Positions 1-7,762 of a stretch of DNA of 46,418 nt are shown here, in pieces. Numbering within the stretch: the stretch's first letter is position 1; each line of letters opens with the position of its first letter. The notes below the pieces were generated by a model, which saw only the letters and a list, made by a program, of their open reading frames with translations, searched no databases and was not told the origin of the DNA. Source of the stretch: Clostridiales bacterium UBA6330 (GTDB taxonomy: Bacteria > Bacillota > Clostridia > Oscillospirales > CAG-272). Where the stretch lies: positions 1 to 46,418 of the forward strand of contig DJSQ01000188.1 in NCBI GenBank assembly GCA_002438075.1. Direction: 5' to 3'. The position numbers and the translations under genes are program-made.

Positions 1-2
1 GC

Positions 3-308
3 ATTCCCGAACGCGCGGGAACCACAATCACCGTGACCACCTCTAACGGCACCTATGACCTTTCCAAAGAGGCAACCTGCGTATTTACCTCTCTGCTTGC
101 CGACGAAAGCGGCAAAATGACCGCGAAAACGTCTTATGCGCTCGGCGGTCGCTACCTCATGGCGCTGACCGTTGAAAATATTCCGACCTCGGAAGGCAGG
201 CTCACCTTCACCGTGACCCCGTGGGTCGAGGAGGACGGCGTGCGGTACACGGGCGCACCTGTGGAGGTAATCTTTGACGCGGGAATCCCGCAGACTGCCG
301 AAAACTGA
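3..308 (+). CDS. C-terminal end of an exported or surface protein (5' end outside the window)
   Basis: The reading frame is open from base 3 to the stop at 306-308 with no good start, so the gene begins upstream of the window. A GTG at 33 has no ribosome-binding site and is not the real start. The visible 101 residues form a beta-rich tail (GRYLMALTVENIP, then FTVTPWVEEDGVRY) resembling the ends of exported beta-sandwich domains in gut Clostridia; no family is named with confidence. A small ORF begins 14 bases downstream and a GLUG surface protein follows, so this is probably the first or an early gene of a surface-protein operon. Function unknown. Confidence 0.6.
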   Translation: MPERAGTTITVTTSNGTYDLSKEATCVFTSLLADESGKMTAKTSYALGGRYLMALTVENIPTSEGRLTFTVTPWVEEDGVRYTGAPVEVIFDAGIPQTAEN

Positions 309-322
309 TGGAGGAACCGAAT

Positions 323-460
323 ATGAAAAAGCAATATCTGACCCCCGAAATGCGACAGGTCCTGTTTGAGGCAACCGACATTCTGACAATCTCTCCTGCG
401 GATAACAGCCTCGGCGATGTCATTGACTGGAACAACAAAAACGAGATTGAAAAGCTTTAA
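323..460 (+). CDS. Small conserved-pattern peptide, 45 residues (paralogue at 5600-5746)
   Basis: ATG at 323 follows a GGAGG-type site (gatggaggaaccgaat) and the stop is at 458-460. The peptide starts MKKQYLTPEM and carries TDILTIS about 20 residues in. It aligns without gaps to the 48-residue peptide at 5600-5746 over the first 24 residues: M, K, Y at 5, P at 8, T-D at 18-19 and S at 24 are identical, with K/R and I/L exchanges between. It has no signal peptide, transmembrane segment or Cys. It sits between an exported-protein gene (14 bases upstream) and another (26 bases downstream), the same position as its paralogue. Function unknown; it could be a chaperone-like partner, a regulator or a modified-peptide precursor. 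Confidence 0.7.
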   Translation: MKKQYLTPEMRQVLFEATDILTISPADNSLGDVIDWNNKNEIEKL

Positions 461-486
461 CAATACAAAATGAGGAGGAATTTATC

Positions 487-1998
487 ATGAAAGCAACCAT
501 TCGCATCGCGTCCCTGATTCTGACCCTTTGTATGCTCTTTGCGCTGTCCGCCATTCTCATCGGTGCCGAGGGAGAGGATGCTCCCGCCGCGCCCGAGGTC
601 TGGGACGGAACCGCCGACACCTCGTGGTATGACCCCAACAGCACCGATAAGACCGTAACCCTGATGAATGCCAAGCAGTTGGCAGGGCTTTCCGAGCTGA
701 GCAAGACCGTGAATTTCTTTGAGTGGACCATCAAGCTCGGCGCGGACATCGTTCTCAACAGCGGAGACGCGGCAGACTGGGCAGAGACTGCTCCCGCAAA
801 CAGCTGGACCCCCATCTCCGAGTTCTGGGGCACGTTTGACGGACAGGGCTACACCATCAGCGGGCTGTACTTCCGTGACGATACCGCATATGAGGTCGGA
901 CTCTTTGCCCGTCTCAACGGCGGAACCGTTCGGAACGTGTCGGTTGTGAACTCCTACCTGTGCGGCAAGTATCAGATCGGTGCCATTGCGGGTATCATCG
1001 TGACCGTTTTCGGAACCATTGAGAATGTCTACAGTGATGCAATTCTGTATGCGTATCCCGCAAGCGGAGACAGCGTGCATGACGGTGCGCAGGCAGGCGG
1101 CATTCTCGGAGCCAACACCGCGCAGTACAGCGTAATCAACGGTTGCTGGTTTGACGGCAAGGTGGTCGGTATTGCCGATCAGATGGAAGGAAAAGAGATT
1201 GATTATACCGACAACAAGGCAACGCAGGTCGGCGGCATCCTCGGCGTTGGCACCAACTCGACCACGCTGAAGAATTGCTTGGTTACGGGCGCTGTTGAAG
1301 GGCACAGCCAGACCGGTGGTATGATCGGACGACTGATTGCCTCAAATGAGCACGTTCTGGAGAACTGCCTGTTCCTCGGCTCTGTCCGCCTGACCAGATG
1401 GACCGGAAACCGGATGTTCGCGGGCGAATTCGTTGGCATCGCATTCAACGGTGTCGGTCTGACCATCAAGAACTGCTATGGTGTTGACACTTATGAAGCA
1501 TCCTACCTTGTCGAGGACGGCGACAAAACCGACGCAAAATCGGCGTACTCCAGCAACGGAAACGCAAATCTGACGGCGGACAGCGTGTTTGGACGCCTGC
1601 CGCTTGCAGACCTCACCTCCGAGGCGGCAAAGACCAAGCTGACGGGCTTTGATTTCGAGACGGTCTGGAAGCAGGAGGACGGCAAAACGCCTGTGCTTGC
1701 GTCCCTTGCGTATGTTGCGGAGCATAAGACCTCCGATCAGGACCGAAAGGACCCGAATGATAAGCCGGAGGCCCCCAAGCCTCCCGTGAGCACCACCGAG
1801 GCTCCCACCGAGCCGCCGACAACTCCGTCGGAGAAGCCGTCCAATACACCAACGGATACCGAACCGACGCCTGCCGGAACCACGGAGGAGCCGAAGAACG
1901 ACAAGGGCTGTGCATCGTCGCTGTCCGGTGTCGCCATTCTCTGCCTGCCCGTCCTCGGCGTGTTGGTTGGTGTCAGGCTGAAGAAGAAAGAGGATTGA
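487..1998 (+). CDS. GLUG-type surface protein with C-terminal membrane anchor
   Basis: 503 residues; ATG at 487 follows AGGAGG at good spacing. The N-terminus has a signal peptide (LILTLCMLFALSAILIGAEG). Residues about 60-380 form an array with WGTFDGQGYTISGLYF and several GGILG / GGMIG segments, the pattern of GLUG/beta-helix surface proteins. A Thr/Pro/Glu-rich linker (about 415-470) leads to a C-terminal KGCASSLSG stretch, a hydrophobic segment and the basic end RLKKKED. This is laid out like a sorting signal, but there is no LPxTG. Likely an adhesin or surface-layer-associated protein exposed outside the cell. Ligand and exact anchoring unknown. Last gene of the plus-strand cluster. Confidence 0.75.
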   Translation: MKATIRIASLILTLCMLFALSAILIGAEGEDAPAAPEVWDGTADTSWYDPNSTDKTVTLMNAKQLAGLSELSKTVNFFEWTIKLGADIVLNSGDAADWAETAPANSWTPISEFWGTFDGQGYTISGLYFRDDTAYEVGLFARLNGGTVRNVSVVNSYLCGKYQIGAIAGIIVTVFGTIENVYSDAILYAYPASGDSVHDGAQAGGILGANTAQYSVINGCWFDGKVVGIADQMEGKEIDYTDNKATQVGGILGVGTNSTTLKNCLVTGAVEGHSQTGGMIGRLIASNEHVLENCLFLGSVRLTRWTGNRMFAGEFVGIAFNGVGLTIKNCYGVDTYEASYLVEDGDKTDAKSAYSSNGNANLTADSVFGRLPLADLTSEAAKTKLTGFDFETVWKQEDGKTPVLASLAYVAEHKTSDQDRKDPNDKPEAPKPPVSTTEAPTEPPTTPSEKPSNTPTDTEPTPAGTTEEPKNDKGCASSLSGVAILCLPVLGVLVGVRLKKKED

Positions 1999-2060
1999 CG
2001 GATACCCCGTGCGGTGTGACCTCAACGGTGACGGTTCCGCTTGCGGGATGAATCAAAGCA

Positions 2061-2110
2061 AAAAACAGGTCGCGGGGAAGGTTGCGCATGGCAACCTTCC
2101 CCGCGACCTG
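2061..2110 (-). terminator. Intrinsic terminator of the minus-strand exported-protein cluster
   Basis: A perfect 20-bp inverted repeat (2066-2085 with 2091-2110, loop GCATG) is followed on the minus strand by a run of T (bases 2061-2065 are A on the plus strand). It begins seven bases after the stop codon of the esterase gene. On the plus strand there is no T-run, although the stem may also slow transcription from the GLUG gene. Confidence 0.85.
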
Positions 2111-2116
2111 CTTCGG

Positions 2117-3091
2117 TCAACGTGCAAGATATGTCTTTTCGATGATCGGAGCCAGCTGACGGGCAAAATATGCCAGCCCCTCCACCGTGAGGTGAATGCC
2201 GTCCGGTTTGGTGTAGTCCGCGTTTTGCAGGAGCGCGTTCATGTCGAAGAAATCAACCGTCAGCCCCTTTGCCGCGAGGAACGCGGGAATCCCTTTCTGC
2301 GATTCGACAATCGCGCGAATGGCACCGCCGACCGCGCCGTCCCGTTCCTCGAAAATCTCGGGGGAGGAGAGGAACAGAATTTTCACGCTCGGATTCTTCC
2401 GCCGCAGGGCTTCGGCAATCGTTTGCGCCGAGGCTTTGAACATTCCGTCGGAATAGGCATCCCATTGGTCGTTGCGGATGTAGCGCGCATCGTTGGTTCC
2501 GAGCATGACCGTTACGACATCCAATCCCGACGCATCCTTCAGGCAGGCTTTCCAGACCTCGGACTTGGTGTAGGCATTGCCCGCATCGGTCCGCATCTCG
2601 CGTCCGCCCTCGCCGTAGTTCGTCACCACCGCGTCCCGCCAGAGGAGATAGCCCAGCTGCTTCGGGTAGGTCAGGTAGTCGTAATTGTAGTAGCTTTCGT
2701 TCCAGCCGACCGTGATGCTGTCCCCGATGCAGCCGATGCGCGTCAGGTGATAGGTCCCGTCCAGTCGGAAGTCCGCGCTGAGGTCGTAGGTTGCCTTGCC
2801 CTTTGCGAGCGCATCGCGCAGGTGCGCCTCCAGCGCATCCAGGGCGTGCCACGTGTTGCCGTAGGTCTCCCCGCAGATTGCAAGCGTGCTTTTTACCGTC
2901 ATGATGCGGTAGCCGTCGGTCGGAAGCCCGCTACAAACCGTGTAGGTCGCGCTCCGCGAGGTCATGCCAACGGTGATTTCGTGCGCGGCGCTGTCGGTGT
3001 CCATGTCGCAGACGAGCTCCAGCCTTACGCCGCTGACTGCTTCGAGGATATCGCGCAGTCGCTCGGCGCTCTGCCTGTCAAAATCGCACAT
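2117..3091 (-). CDS. SGNH/GDSL-family hydrolase, possibly lacking its normal N-terminus
   Basis: 324 residues from ATG at 3091; the frame stays open upstream, with a TTG at 3121. The core has the SGNH blocks: IGDSITVG (Ser near residue 125), a Gly block (NYGEGGRE), GTND and a terminal DGIHL holding the Asp-His pair. It is therefore probably a carbohydrate or acetyl esterase. The first 100 residues (SAERLRDILEAVSGVRL, HEITVGMTSR) resemble the small alpha/beta domain often placed before catalytic domains in secreted glycan enzymes. Unlike its neighbours it has no signal peptide. The ATG lies inside the previous gene and the two overlap by 14 bases, consistent with translational coupling or with a deletion that fused two genes. 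Last gene of its operon. Confidence 0.75.
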   Translation of the reverse strand: MCDFDRQSAERLRDILEAVSGVRLELVCDMDTDSAAHEITVGMTSRSATYTVCSGLPTDGYRIMTVKSTLAICGETYGNTWHALDALEAHLRDALAKGKATYDLSADFRLDGTYHLTRIGCIGDSITVGWNESYYNYDYLTYPKQLGYLLWRDAVVTNYGEGGREMRTDAGNAYTKSEVWKACLKDASGLDVVTVMLGTNDARYIRNDQWDAYSDGMFKASAQTIAEALRRKNPSVKILFLSSPEIFEERDGAVGGAIRAIVESQKGIPAFLAAKGLTVDFFDMNALLQNADYTKPDGIHLTVEGLAYFARQLAPIIEKTYLAR

Positions 3092-4070
3092 CGGCAAAGA
3101 GAACCTCGCCGTTCTCGGCAATGCCCTTGAGCAGCTTATCCAGCATATCCTGACAGAGCGCGTATTCGGTGCGCTCGGTAAAGACCGGCTTGAGTGATTG
3201 GTCCTCCTGCGTCAGGAGCGTTGATTTGCCCGAGCCGAGGTAGAGAATGTAGGGGAGGGGACTTTCGGTCAGCAGCCCCCACTTGCTGTCTTTTGTCAGC
3301 GCCTCGCCACTTCCGTTGTTCAGGTCGGAGCGGTCGCGGAACATCGCGCACATGGTCTCATAGGTCCATTTCCCGTCCTTCACCACCTCCAGCGGAGAGC
3401 CGTAGGTGTCGTAGTAGCCCCAAAGACCCCAGAGCGAGCCGTTTGCCAGAACGCCGTAGGTGCAGAGCTCGTCAAAGACCGTGAAGTCGCCCTCAAGCGT
3501 GAACAGCTTGCCGTTGATCTGGTAGCCGGACTGAATCCGTTGGTCCCAATAGGACGCGCCGAGGTTCAGCCCCTCCAGCTTGTTCAGGTCCGCCACGTAG
3601 CCGTTCGGAATTGCCGAGGGCATAACGTCCGCCGCAATGGCGAGCACGATGTCGGCGGTATCCGCGCCGGAATTCATCATCATGGTCAGCTCGGAATTCA
3701 TGCCGTACTTTTTCTCCAGCTTTCTCATGTGAATCTTGATGTTGAAGTACTCCTCAAGAAAGCTGTTGCGGTTGTAGAATGCCCAGCTCAGGGTGGGGAC
3801 CGATGAGGTATCGGAATCCTCGTCATTGATGTACCGGCTTGTGTCCTGACCGCCGTCTATCACCATCCAGTAGTCCGCGCCCTTAAAATCCCCGCACACG
3901 GGGCGCTTGTCAGCCTCGCCTCCGCCCGTGGTCACGTCACCCGTAGGCTCGCTCCCCGCATCGGTCGTGCCCGCAGGGGGCGTTCCGTTGTCCTTTTTAC
4001 AGCCCGTCACCCCAACGGACAGCACAAGCACCGTCAGGCAGGCGAGCAGAAATGCCAAAATTCGCTTCAT
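3078..4070 (-). CDS. Extracellular solute-binding lipoprotein, probably C-terminally truncated
   Basis: 330 residues from ATG at 4070, chosen because GTGAGG precedes it and a lipoprotein signal starts here (ILAFLLACLTVLVLSVGVTGC, lipobox VTGC). A Gly/Thr/Asp linker leads to a fold typical of ABC-type family 1 sugar-binding proteins (SWAFYNRNSFLEEYFNIKI, ADIVLAIAADVMPSAIPNGYVADLNKLEG, WDQRIQSGYQINGKLF, GKWTYETMCAMF). Such proteins usually run to 420-550 residues. This one stops just after GEVLFADV, where the second lobe would continue, so the C-terminal lobe is largely missing. No ABC permease is nearby. The start is eight bases after the stop of the beta-helix gene. Confidence 0.75.
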   Translation of the reverse strand: MKRILAFLLACLTVLVLSVGVTGCKKDNGTPPAGTTDAGSEPTGDVTTGGGEADKRPVCGDFKGADYWMVIDGGQDTSRYINDEDSDTSSVPTLSWAFYNRNSFLEEYFNIKIHMRKLEKKYGMNSELTMMMNSGADTADIVLAIAADVMPSAIPNGYVADLNKLEGLNLGASYWDQRIQSGYQINGKLFTLEGDFTVFDELCTYGVLANGSLWGLWGYYDTYGSPLEVVKDGKWTYETMCAMFRDRSDLNNGSGEALTKDSKWGLLTESPLPYILYLGSGKSTLLTQEDQSLKPVFTERTEYALCQDMLDKLLKGIAENGEVLFADVRF

Positions 4071-4077
4071 GAATTCC

Positions 4078-5271
4078 TCACTTTCTTTCGTATGCGTGGT
4101 ACGGGTCATCCGTCAGCAGGTCGCGGCAGTCCGCAATCACATCCTCGAAAACGTCGGTTCCGTTCGCGCTCTTTTGCGAGAGCATTGCAACGCCGCCCGC
4201 ATCCCGACGGAAGCCCGCACGGAATACGGTGACAATCGATGAAAAATCGCCGTCCGCCTGGAATGCCGTCAGCACATAGTCCTTCGTCATGCTCACACCC
4301 GCGCTGTTTGTTGCATTATACCAGAACACATAGCAGTTGTTGAAGAAGCTCACCGCGTTGTGCGCCAGACGGAAGCCGACGCGGAAATGGTCGCTGTAGC
4401 AGAAATCGAACCAGTTGGTGCCCCATTCGTCCCAGAAGCCGCAGCTGTCGGCATAGTCCGAATAATCCGAGTAGTAGAGCGGGTGAATGTTGGTCAGCTT
4501 GTTCGCCGCGCCGCGCAGGTGCACGCCGATGTGAACCTTGCCGATGCGGATGTTGGTAAAGGTGTTGTCGTAGCCCTCTACGAAAATGCCTTTGGAATCC
4601 TTTGTTCCCGTGCCGATGATATTGCAGGAGGAAATGTCCGCATCGGAGGAGCCGCCGTTGATGCCGAACTTGACGTGAATTCCAATCGGAGTGTGCTTGA
4701 TGGACACCCCGCTGATGACGACTTCTCTGCCGCCGTCAATCGAAATGCCGTTTGCCACGCCCGCGCCGTTGACAATACCGCCCTTGAAGAACCAGTTGCT
4801 CCCGTTGCGGTCGGTATTGTTGACCTTGGAATCCTGCGCGCCGAGGCGAATCATGGCTTCCTTGCTCGTCCAGTAGTTACGGTCCGCCAGAATGACCGCG
4901 TAATTGGAAAGCTGCATGGAAACGCTCTTGGTCGGGTCGGCGGAGGTCGTAATGGGCTTGCGGATGAGATAGGTCCCATCGGGGAAGAAGAGCGTCCGAT
5001 TCGGGTTTTCGTTGATGAGCGTTTGCAGGGCATCGGTCACATCGGTCGAGCCGTCCGCCTTGACGCCGTGCTCGGTGACAACAAGGTAACCGAGACGGCT
5101 TTCGTCCGTATCGGGAGTGCTTTTGGTTTCTGCCATGGTGGTAATCTCCGTTTCGCTTTGCCGCCCGCTGTCGGTGACGGCGGGATTTGACCCCGCCGTG
5201 TTACATCCGACCAGCAGTCCCATAACTGCCGAGGCGGTGAGAAGTATGCTGATTGTTTTTTTGAATTTCAT
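4078..5271 (-). CDS. Beta-helix lipoprotein of the pectate-lyase-3 / GH28-like type
   Basis: 397 residues. The N-terminus is a lipoprotein signal (ISILLTASAVMGLLVGC). The mature part opens with VTEHGVKADGSTDVTDALQTLI and TLFFPDGTYLI, the classic start of right-handed beta-helix polysaccharide lyases and hydrolases (Pectate_lyase_3). Repeating beta-helix turns follow (GGIVNGAGVANGISIDGG, SGVSIKHTPIGIHV, SSCNIIGTGTKDSKGIFVEG). It probably acts on plant or host glycans at the cell surface; the exact substrate cannot be told. It lies in one operon with the solute-binding lipoprotein and the esterase, suggesting a glycan-degradation unit. Confidence 0.8.
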   Translation of the reverse strand: MKFKKTISILLTASAVMGLLVGCNTAGSNPAVTDSGRQSETEITTMAETKSTPDTDESRLGYLVVTEHGVKADGSTDVTDALQTLINENPNRTLFFPDGTYLIRKPITTSADPTKSVSMQLSNYAVILADRNYWTSKEAMIRLGAQDSKVNNTDRNGSNWFFKGGIVNGAGVANGISIDGGREVVISGVSIKHTPIGIHVKFGINGGSSDADISSCNIIGTGTKDSKGIFVEGYDNTFTNIRIGKVHIGVHLRGAANKLTNIHPLYYSDYSDYADSCGFWDEWGTNWFDFCYSDHFRVGFRLAHNAVSFFNNCYVFWYNATNSAGVSMTKDYVLTAFQADGDFSSIVTVFRAGFRRDAGGVAMLSQKSANGTDVFEDVIADCRDLLTDDPYHAYERK

Positions 5272-5328
5272 ATCTGACCCTTTCGTGTTTCGGGTTCGTT
5301 ATCCGAGGCTGTCGGTTCCGTTGGTGGC

Positions 5329-5592
5329 TTATGCAAACGGACCCCAGTCGGGTCCGTCTGCGGGGTTCGGTGCGGCGGTTGTTGTGTCGCTTGTCGCGTC
5401 GGTCGCTCGGTCGGATTCCGTCTCGGACGGAGCCGAGGGGGAGGGGAACTCCGTTTCCGTCTCCGCCTCGGTCGCGTCCGTTTCGGTCCCGCTGTCCCGC
5501 GGGATGGGGTCGGAGGAACCGCCACCCGTGCAGGCAGGGAGACACAAGGCAAGCAACAGTGCCGCAAGAAATGCCGCAATGCGTTTTTTCAT
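5329..5592 (-). CDS. Short lipoprotein consisting only of signal and linker (probable remnant)
   Basis: 87 residues from ATG at 5592. A lipoprotein signal (IAAFLAALLLALCLPAC, lipobox LPAC) is followed by a Thr/Glu/Asp-rich linker and then ends at DGPDWGPFA. Linkers of this kind normally precede a large extracytoplasmic domain, so the protein looks like the head of a lost gene. The following 57 bases are non-coding in this frame and lead to the beta-helix gene. It could also be a genuine small lipoprotein. The gene starts seven bases after the stop of the 48-residue peptide gene. Confidence 0.6.
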   Translation of the reverse strand: MKKRIAAFLAALLLALCLPACTGGGSSDPIPRDSGTETDATEAETETEFPSPSAPSETESDRATDATSDTTTAAPNPADGPDWGPFA

Positions 5593-5599
5593 TGCTTCG

Positions 5600-5746
5600 T
5601 TACGGCTTTTGGATGCCGAGCCAATCCTGATTTGCCGAAATGATGTTTTCTTTGGCGGTCTCGTCCCAGACCGCGGAGGTGCGAATCAGGTCGGTTTCCG
5701 AGAGATTCATGACAGCCGCAATGGGAGCCTGATAATTCCGTTTCAT
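5600..5746 (-). CDS. Small conserved-pattern peptide, 48 residues (paralogue of 323-460)
   Basis: ATG at 5746 is preceded on the minus strand by AGGAGGAAACGA, a strong ribosome-binding site. The peptide begins MKRNYQAPIA and has TDLIRTS at residues 18-24, aligning without gaps to the 45-residue peptide at 323-460. It starts 13 bases after the stop of the large secreted protein and is followed directly by a lipoprotein gene, so the arrangement secreted protein / small peptide / exported protein occurs twice in this window. No signal peptide or membrane segment. Function unknown. Confidence 0.7.
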   Translation of the reverse strand: MKRNYQAPIAAVMNLSETDLIRTSAVWDETAKENIISANQDWLGIQKP

Positions 5747-5759
5747 ATTCGTTTCCTCC

Positions 5760-7514
5760 TTATCCGATCTCGGTCACGGTCAGGTTGCTGACCTTGTAGC
5801 CAACGCCCGCAGTGCCAAAGCAAAGCTGTGCCTCGGTCAGGGCGACTGTGGTTGTGACATTGATTGTCCGAGATTGCGAGCCGCTTGCATTCCGCACGGT
5901 AACAGCAATCGTGTTTGCATCGGTGATCTCAAATGTCACATGGAGATTTTTCTGACTCCAGCCAAGATCGGGGGCAGAAGTTACAGATTGGACATTGAAG
6001 GTAAAGGTTCCGCTTGCCGCGCCGACCGCACCCAACTCGCTTGTGCCGAAAAGATAGGTCTGGAGCGCCACCGGTACATTTTTGGATTTCGTCATGTCAG
6101 TCCCGACATTCGCCAGCCAGAAGAATGCCTTGCTGTGACTTTTGTCTGACTTGAACGCCGTCAGATTCAGATCGAATTCCAGTTTCTGACCAACCTTTAC
6201 CGTCTTGTTTGCGGTAATATAGGTGGTAGCATCCATCACGGATCCGTCTTTTGCGGTTACCGCATCGCCGTAGGTTACGGAATCCTTTTCAACGGTCACA
6301 TAGTCCGCACCGGTTCCGCTGATGTAATCAAAGGTTCCGACCTCTGTCGTAGTCAGGTTGCTGACCTGATAGGACAGCGCCGCAGTACCAAGGCAAAGCC
6401 GCGCGTCGGTAATCGGGGTGGTTGTGGTAATCGTTTCGGTATAATACCCCGTGTTGTTACGCTCAGAGATGGTGACAACGACCGTGTTTTCATCCTTAAT
6501 ATAGAAGGAAATGTGCTCCTTCGTCTGATTCCACCGGAGAGAACCCGCTGCGCTTGCAACCTCTTTTGTTTCCATGCTGTTCCATGCGCCCTCGCCTGCA
6601 ATGCCGACACGCCCGACCTGTAAACTGGCGGTTCCGTACTCATAGATTTGCATCTTGGCAAATGCGTTTTCGCCATCTGTCATGTCCTTGCTCGGGTCGC
6701 CCAGCCAGAAATATGCCTTTGTCGGCTTTCCGGAGGCAAGCAGGTCCAAATCGAATTCCACCTTCATCCCGGGCTTTAATTCGAGGTTCGCTTTCACCAT
6801 CGTCTCGGTGTTCATATGGTTCGAGTCAAGCGCCGTTACGCCTGCCCCGTAGGTCACGGAATCCTTTGTAACGGTCATATAATCCGCGCCCGCAGCATCG
6901 GACTTGATGTAGGAATACGCGGGAAGCGTTCCCACATCGAGAATCGACTCCACAATCTCGTTTTCCTCGTAGCCCTCTTTGTTCTTGTAGATGCCTGCAA
7001 CCTCATAGAGCGACCGATTGTTCCCGCTGTTGTACGGCGCGTACATCGTATTGCTCTCGCCGTTCGTGTCGGTCACAATTGCGTAGGCTCTCGCGGCAAA
7101 CTTCATGTTCACGCTTGCGTAGGTCTTGGGCAGGTCCACCAGCGCCACGCGGAATGCCTTGCTGCCGTCGGTGTTCTCAACCGACCAACCCTTGCTCTCC
7201 GCGTTCACATAGTCACCCGCCACCATGCCCTCCAGCGTGAAGTCGTCCCCGATGCGGTCCGCGGGCGCAATCAGCATTCCGTAAACGGCACCCTCGCCCC
7301 ATGTTTCGAGGAAATCCGCCGCCACCGTTGCTTCAAAGCGGATTCCGTAGTTCTCTGCGGTTCGGATGGACGCACCCACGGTCATTGTGATTTGGTCCGT
7401 TACCATCGCCGCGTCTGTCCCGTCCGCTGTTGCGGCAAACGGGAGCACCCCCGCAAAGAGCAGGACCCCCGCAAGAAGCAGACCGAACACTCTTGTACTG
7501 CGTGTTTGTTTCAT
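5760..7514 (-). CDS. Secreted three-domain protein with two jelly-roll-like repeats
   Basis: 584 residues from ATG at 7514, which follows AAGGAGAG; a longer frame upstream lacks a site. The signal peptide is residues 1-30 (FGLLLAGVLLFAGVLPFAATA). Residues 41-195 form a domain seen in exported Clostridia proteins (VGASIRTAENYGIRFEA, ARAYAIVTDTNG). Residues 210-396 and 403-584 are two copies of one domain, each starting ADYxTVxKDSVTYG and ending YxVSNLTxTE(V/I)G, with (V)GxK(V/L)EFDL and (Y/F)FWL inside. The same pattern appears in the N-terminal part of the divergent AraC regulator. Probably a carbohydrate- or ligand-binding exported protein. It heads the minus-strand operon that runs to the terminator at 2061. 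Confidence 0.75.
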   Translation of the reverse strand: MKQTRSTRVFGLLLAGVLLFAGVLPFAATADGTDAAMVTDQITMTVGASIRTAENYGIRFEATVAADFLETWGEGAVYGMLIAPADRIGDDFTLEGMVAGDYVNAESKGWSVENTDGSKAFRVALVDLPKTYASVNMKFAARAYAIVTDTNGESNTMYAPYNSGNNRSLYEVAGIYKNKEGYEENEIVESILDVGTLPAYSYIKSDAAGADYMTVTKDSVTYGAGVTALDSNHMNTETMVKANLELKPGMKVEFDLDLLASGKPTKAYFWLGDPSKDMTDGENAFAKMQIYEYGTASLQVGRVGIAGEGAWNSMETKEVASAAGSLRWNQTKEHISFYIKDENTVVVTISERNNTGYYTETITTTTPITDARLCLGTAALSYQVSNLTTTEVGTFDYISGTGADYVTVEKDSVTYGDAVTAKDGSVMDATTYITANKTVKVGQKLEFDLNLTAFKSDKSHSKAFFWLANVGTDMTKSKNVPVALQTYLFGTSELGAVGAASGTFTFNVQSVTSAPDLGWSQKNLHVTFEITDANTIAVTVRNASGSQSRTINVTTTVALTEAQLCFGTAGVGYKVSNLTVTEIG

Positions 7515-7657
7515 TGTGGTTCTCTCCTTTTCTTCTCTGTTGTTTTTCCGCCGTTCGGTTTGGATTATTTTGGAATCGGCTGTTTTCATTTTTGTCTTGC
7601 TTTTCTTGCTTTTTCGCCTCCGTTCGGAAAAAGATTGCCGATTTTCTCAAAAAGTTG

Positions 7658-7693
7658 TTGACAAACCGCTCCGTCGGTTGTATAATCATTATA
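7658..7693 (+). promoter_or_regulatory. Promoter of the AraC gene with a palindromic -10
   Basis: TTGACA at 7658-7663, a 17-base spacer and TATAAT at 7681-7686 form a full consensus promoter reading toward the AraC gene. The -10 is the left half of the 13-bp palindrome TATAATcATTATA (7681-7693), so a second TATAAT reads toward the secreted-protein gene. Its -35 (TGGAGT, 17 bases upstream on the minus strand) is weak. One element may thus drive both genes. The 5' leader of the AraC gene is about 70 bases, with GGAGG at 7755-7759. Confidence 0.8.
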
Positions 7694-7762
7694 ACACACC
7701 GCCAAACAACACTCCACACCGATAGTGGAAATAAATGAAACAATATTGTCATCGGAGGTCCC

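Noticed and set aside
2009..3130. Long plus-strand reading frame opposite the SGNH esterase
   Set aside because: It lies antisense to a clear enzyme with all SGNH motifs, has no SD, and its translation is Arg/Val-rich low-complexity text typical of a shadow frame in GC-rich DNA.
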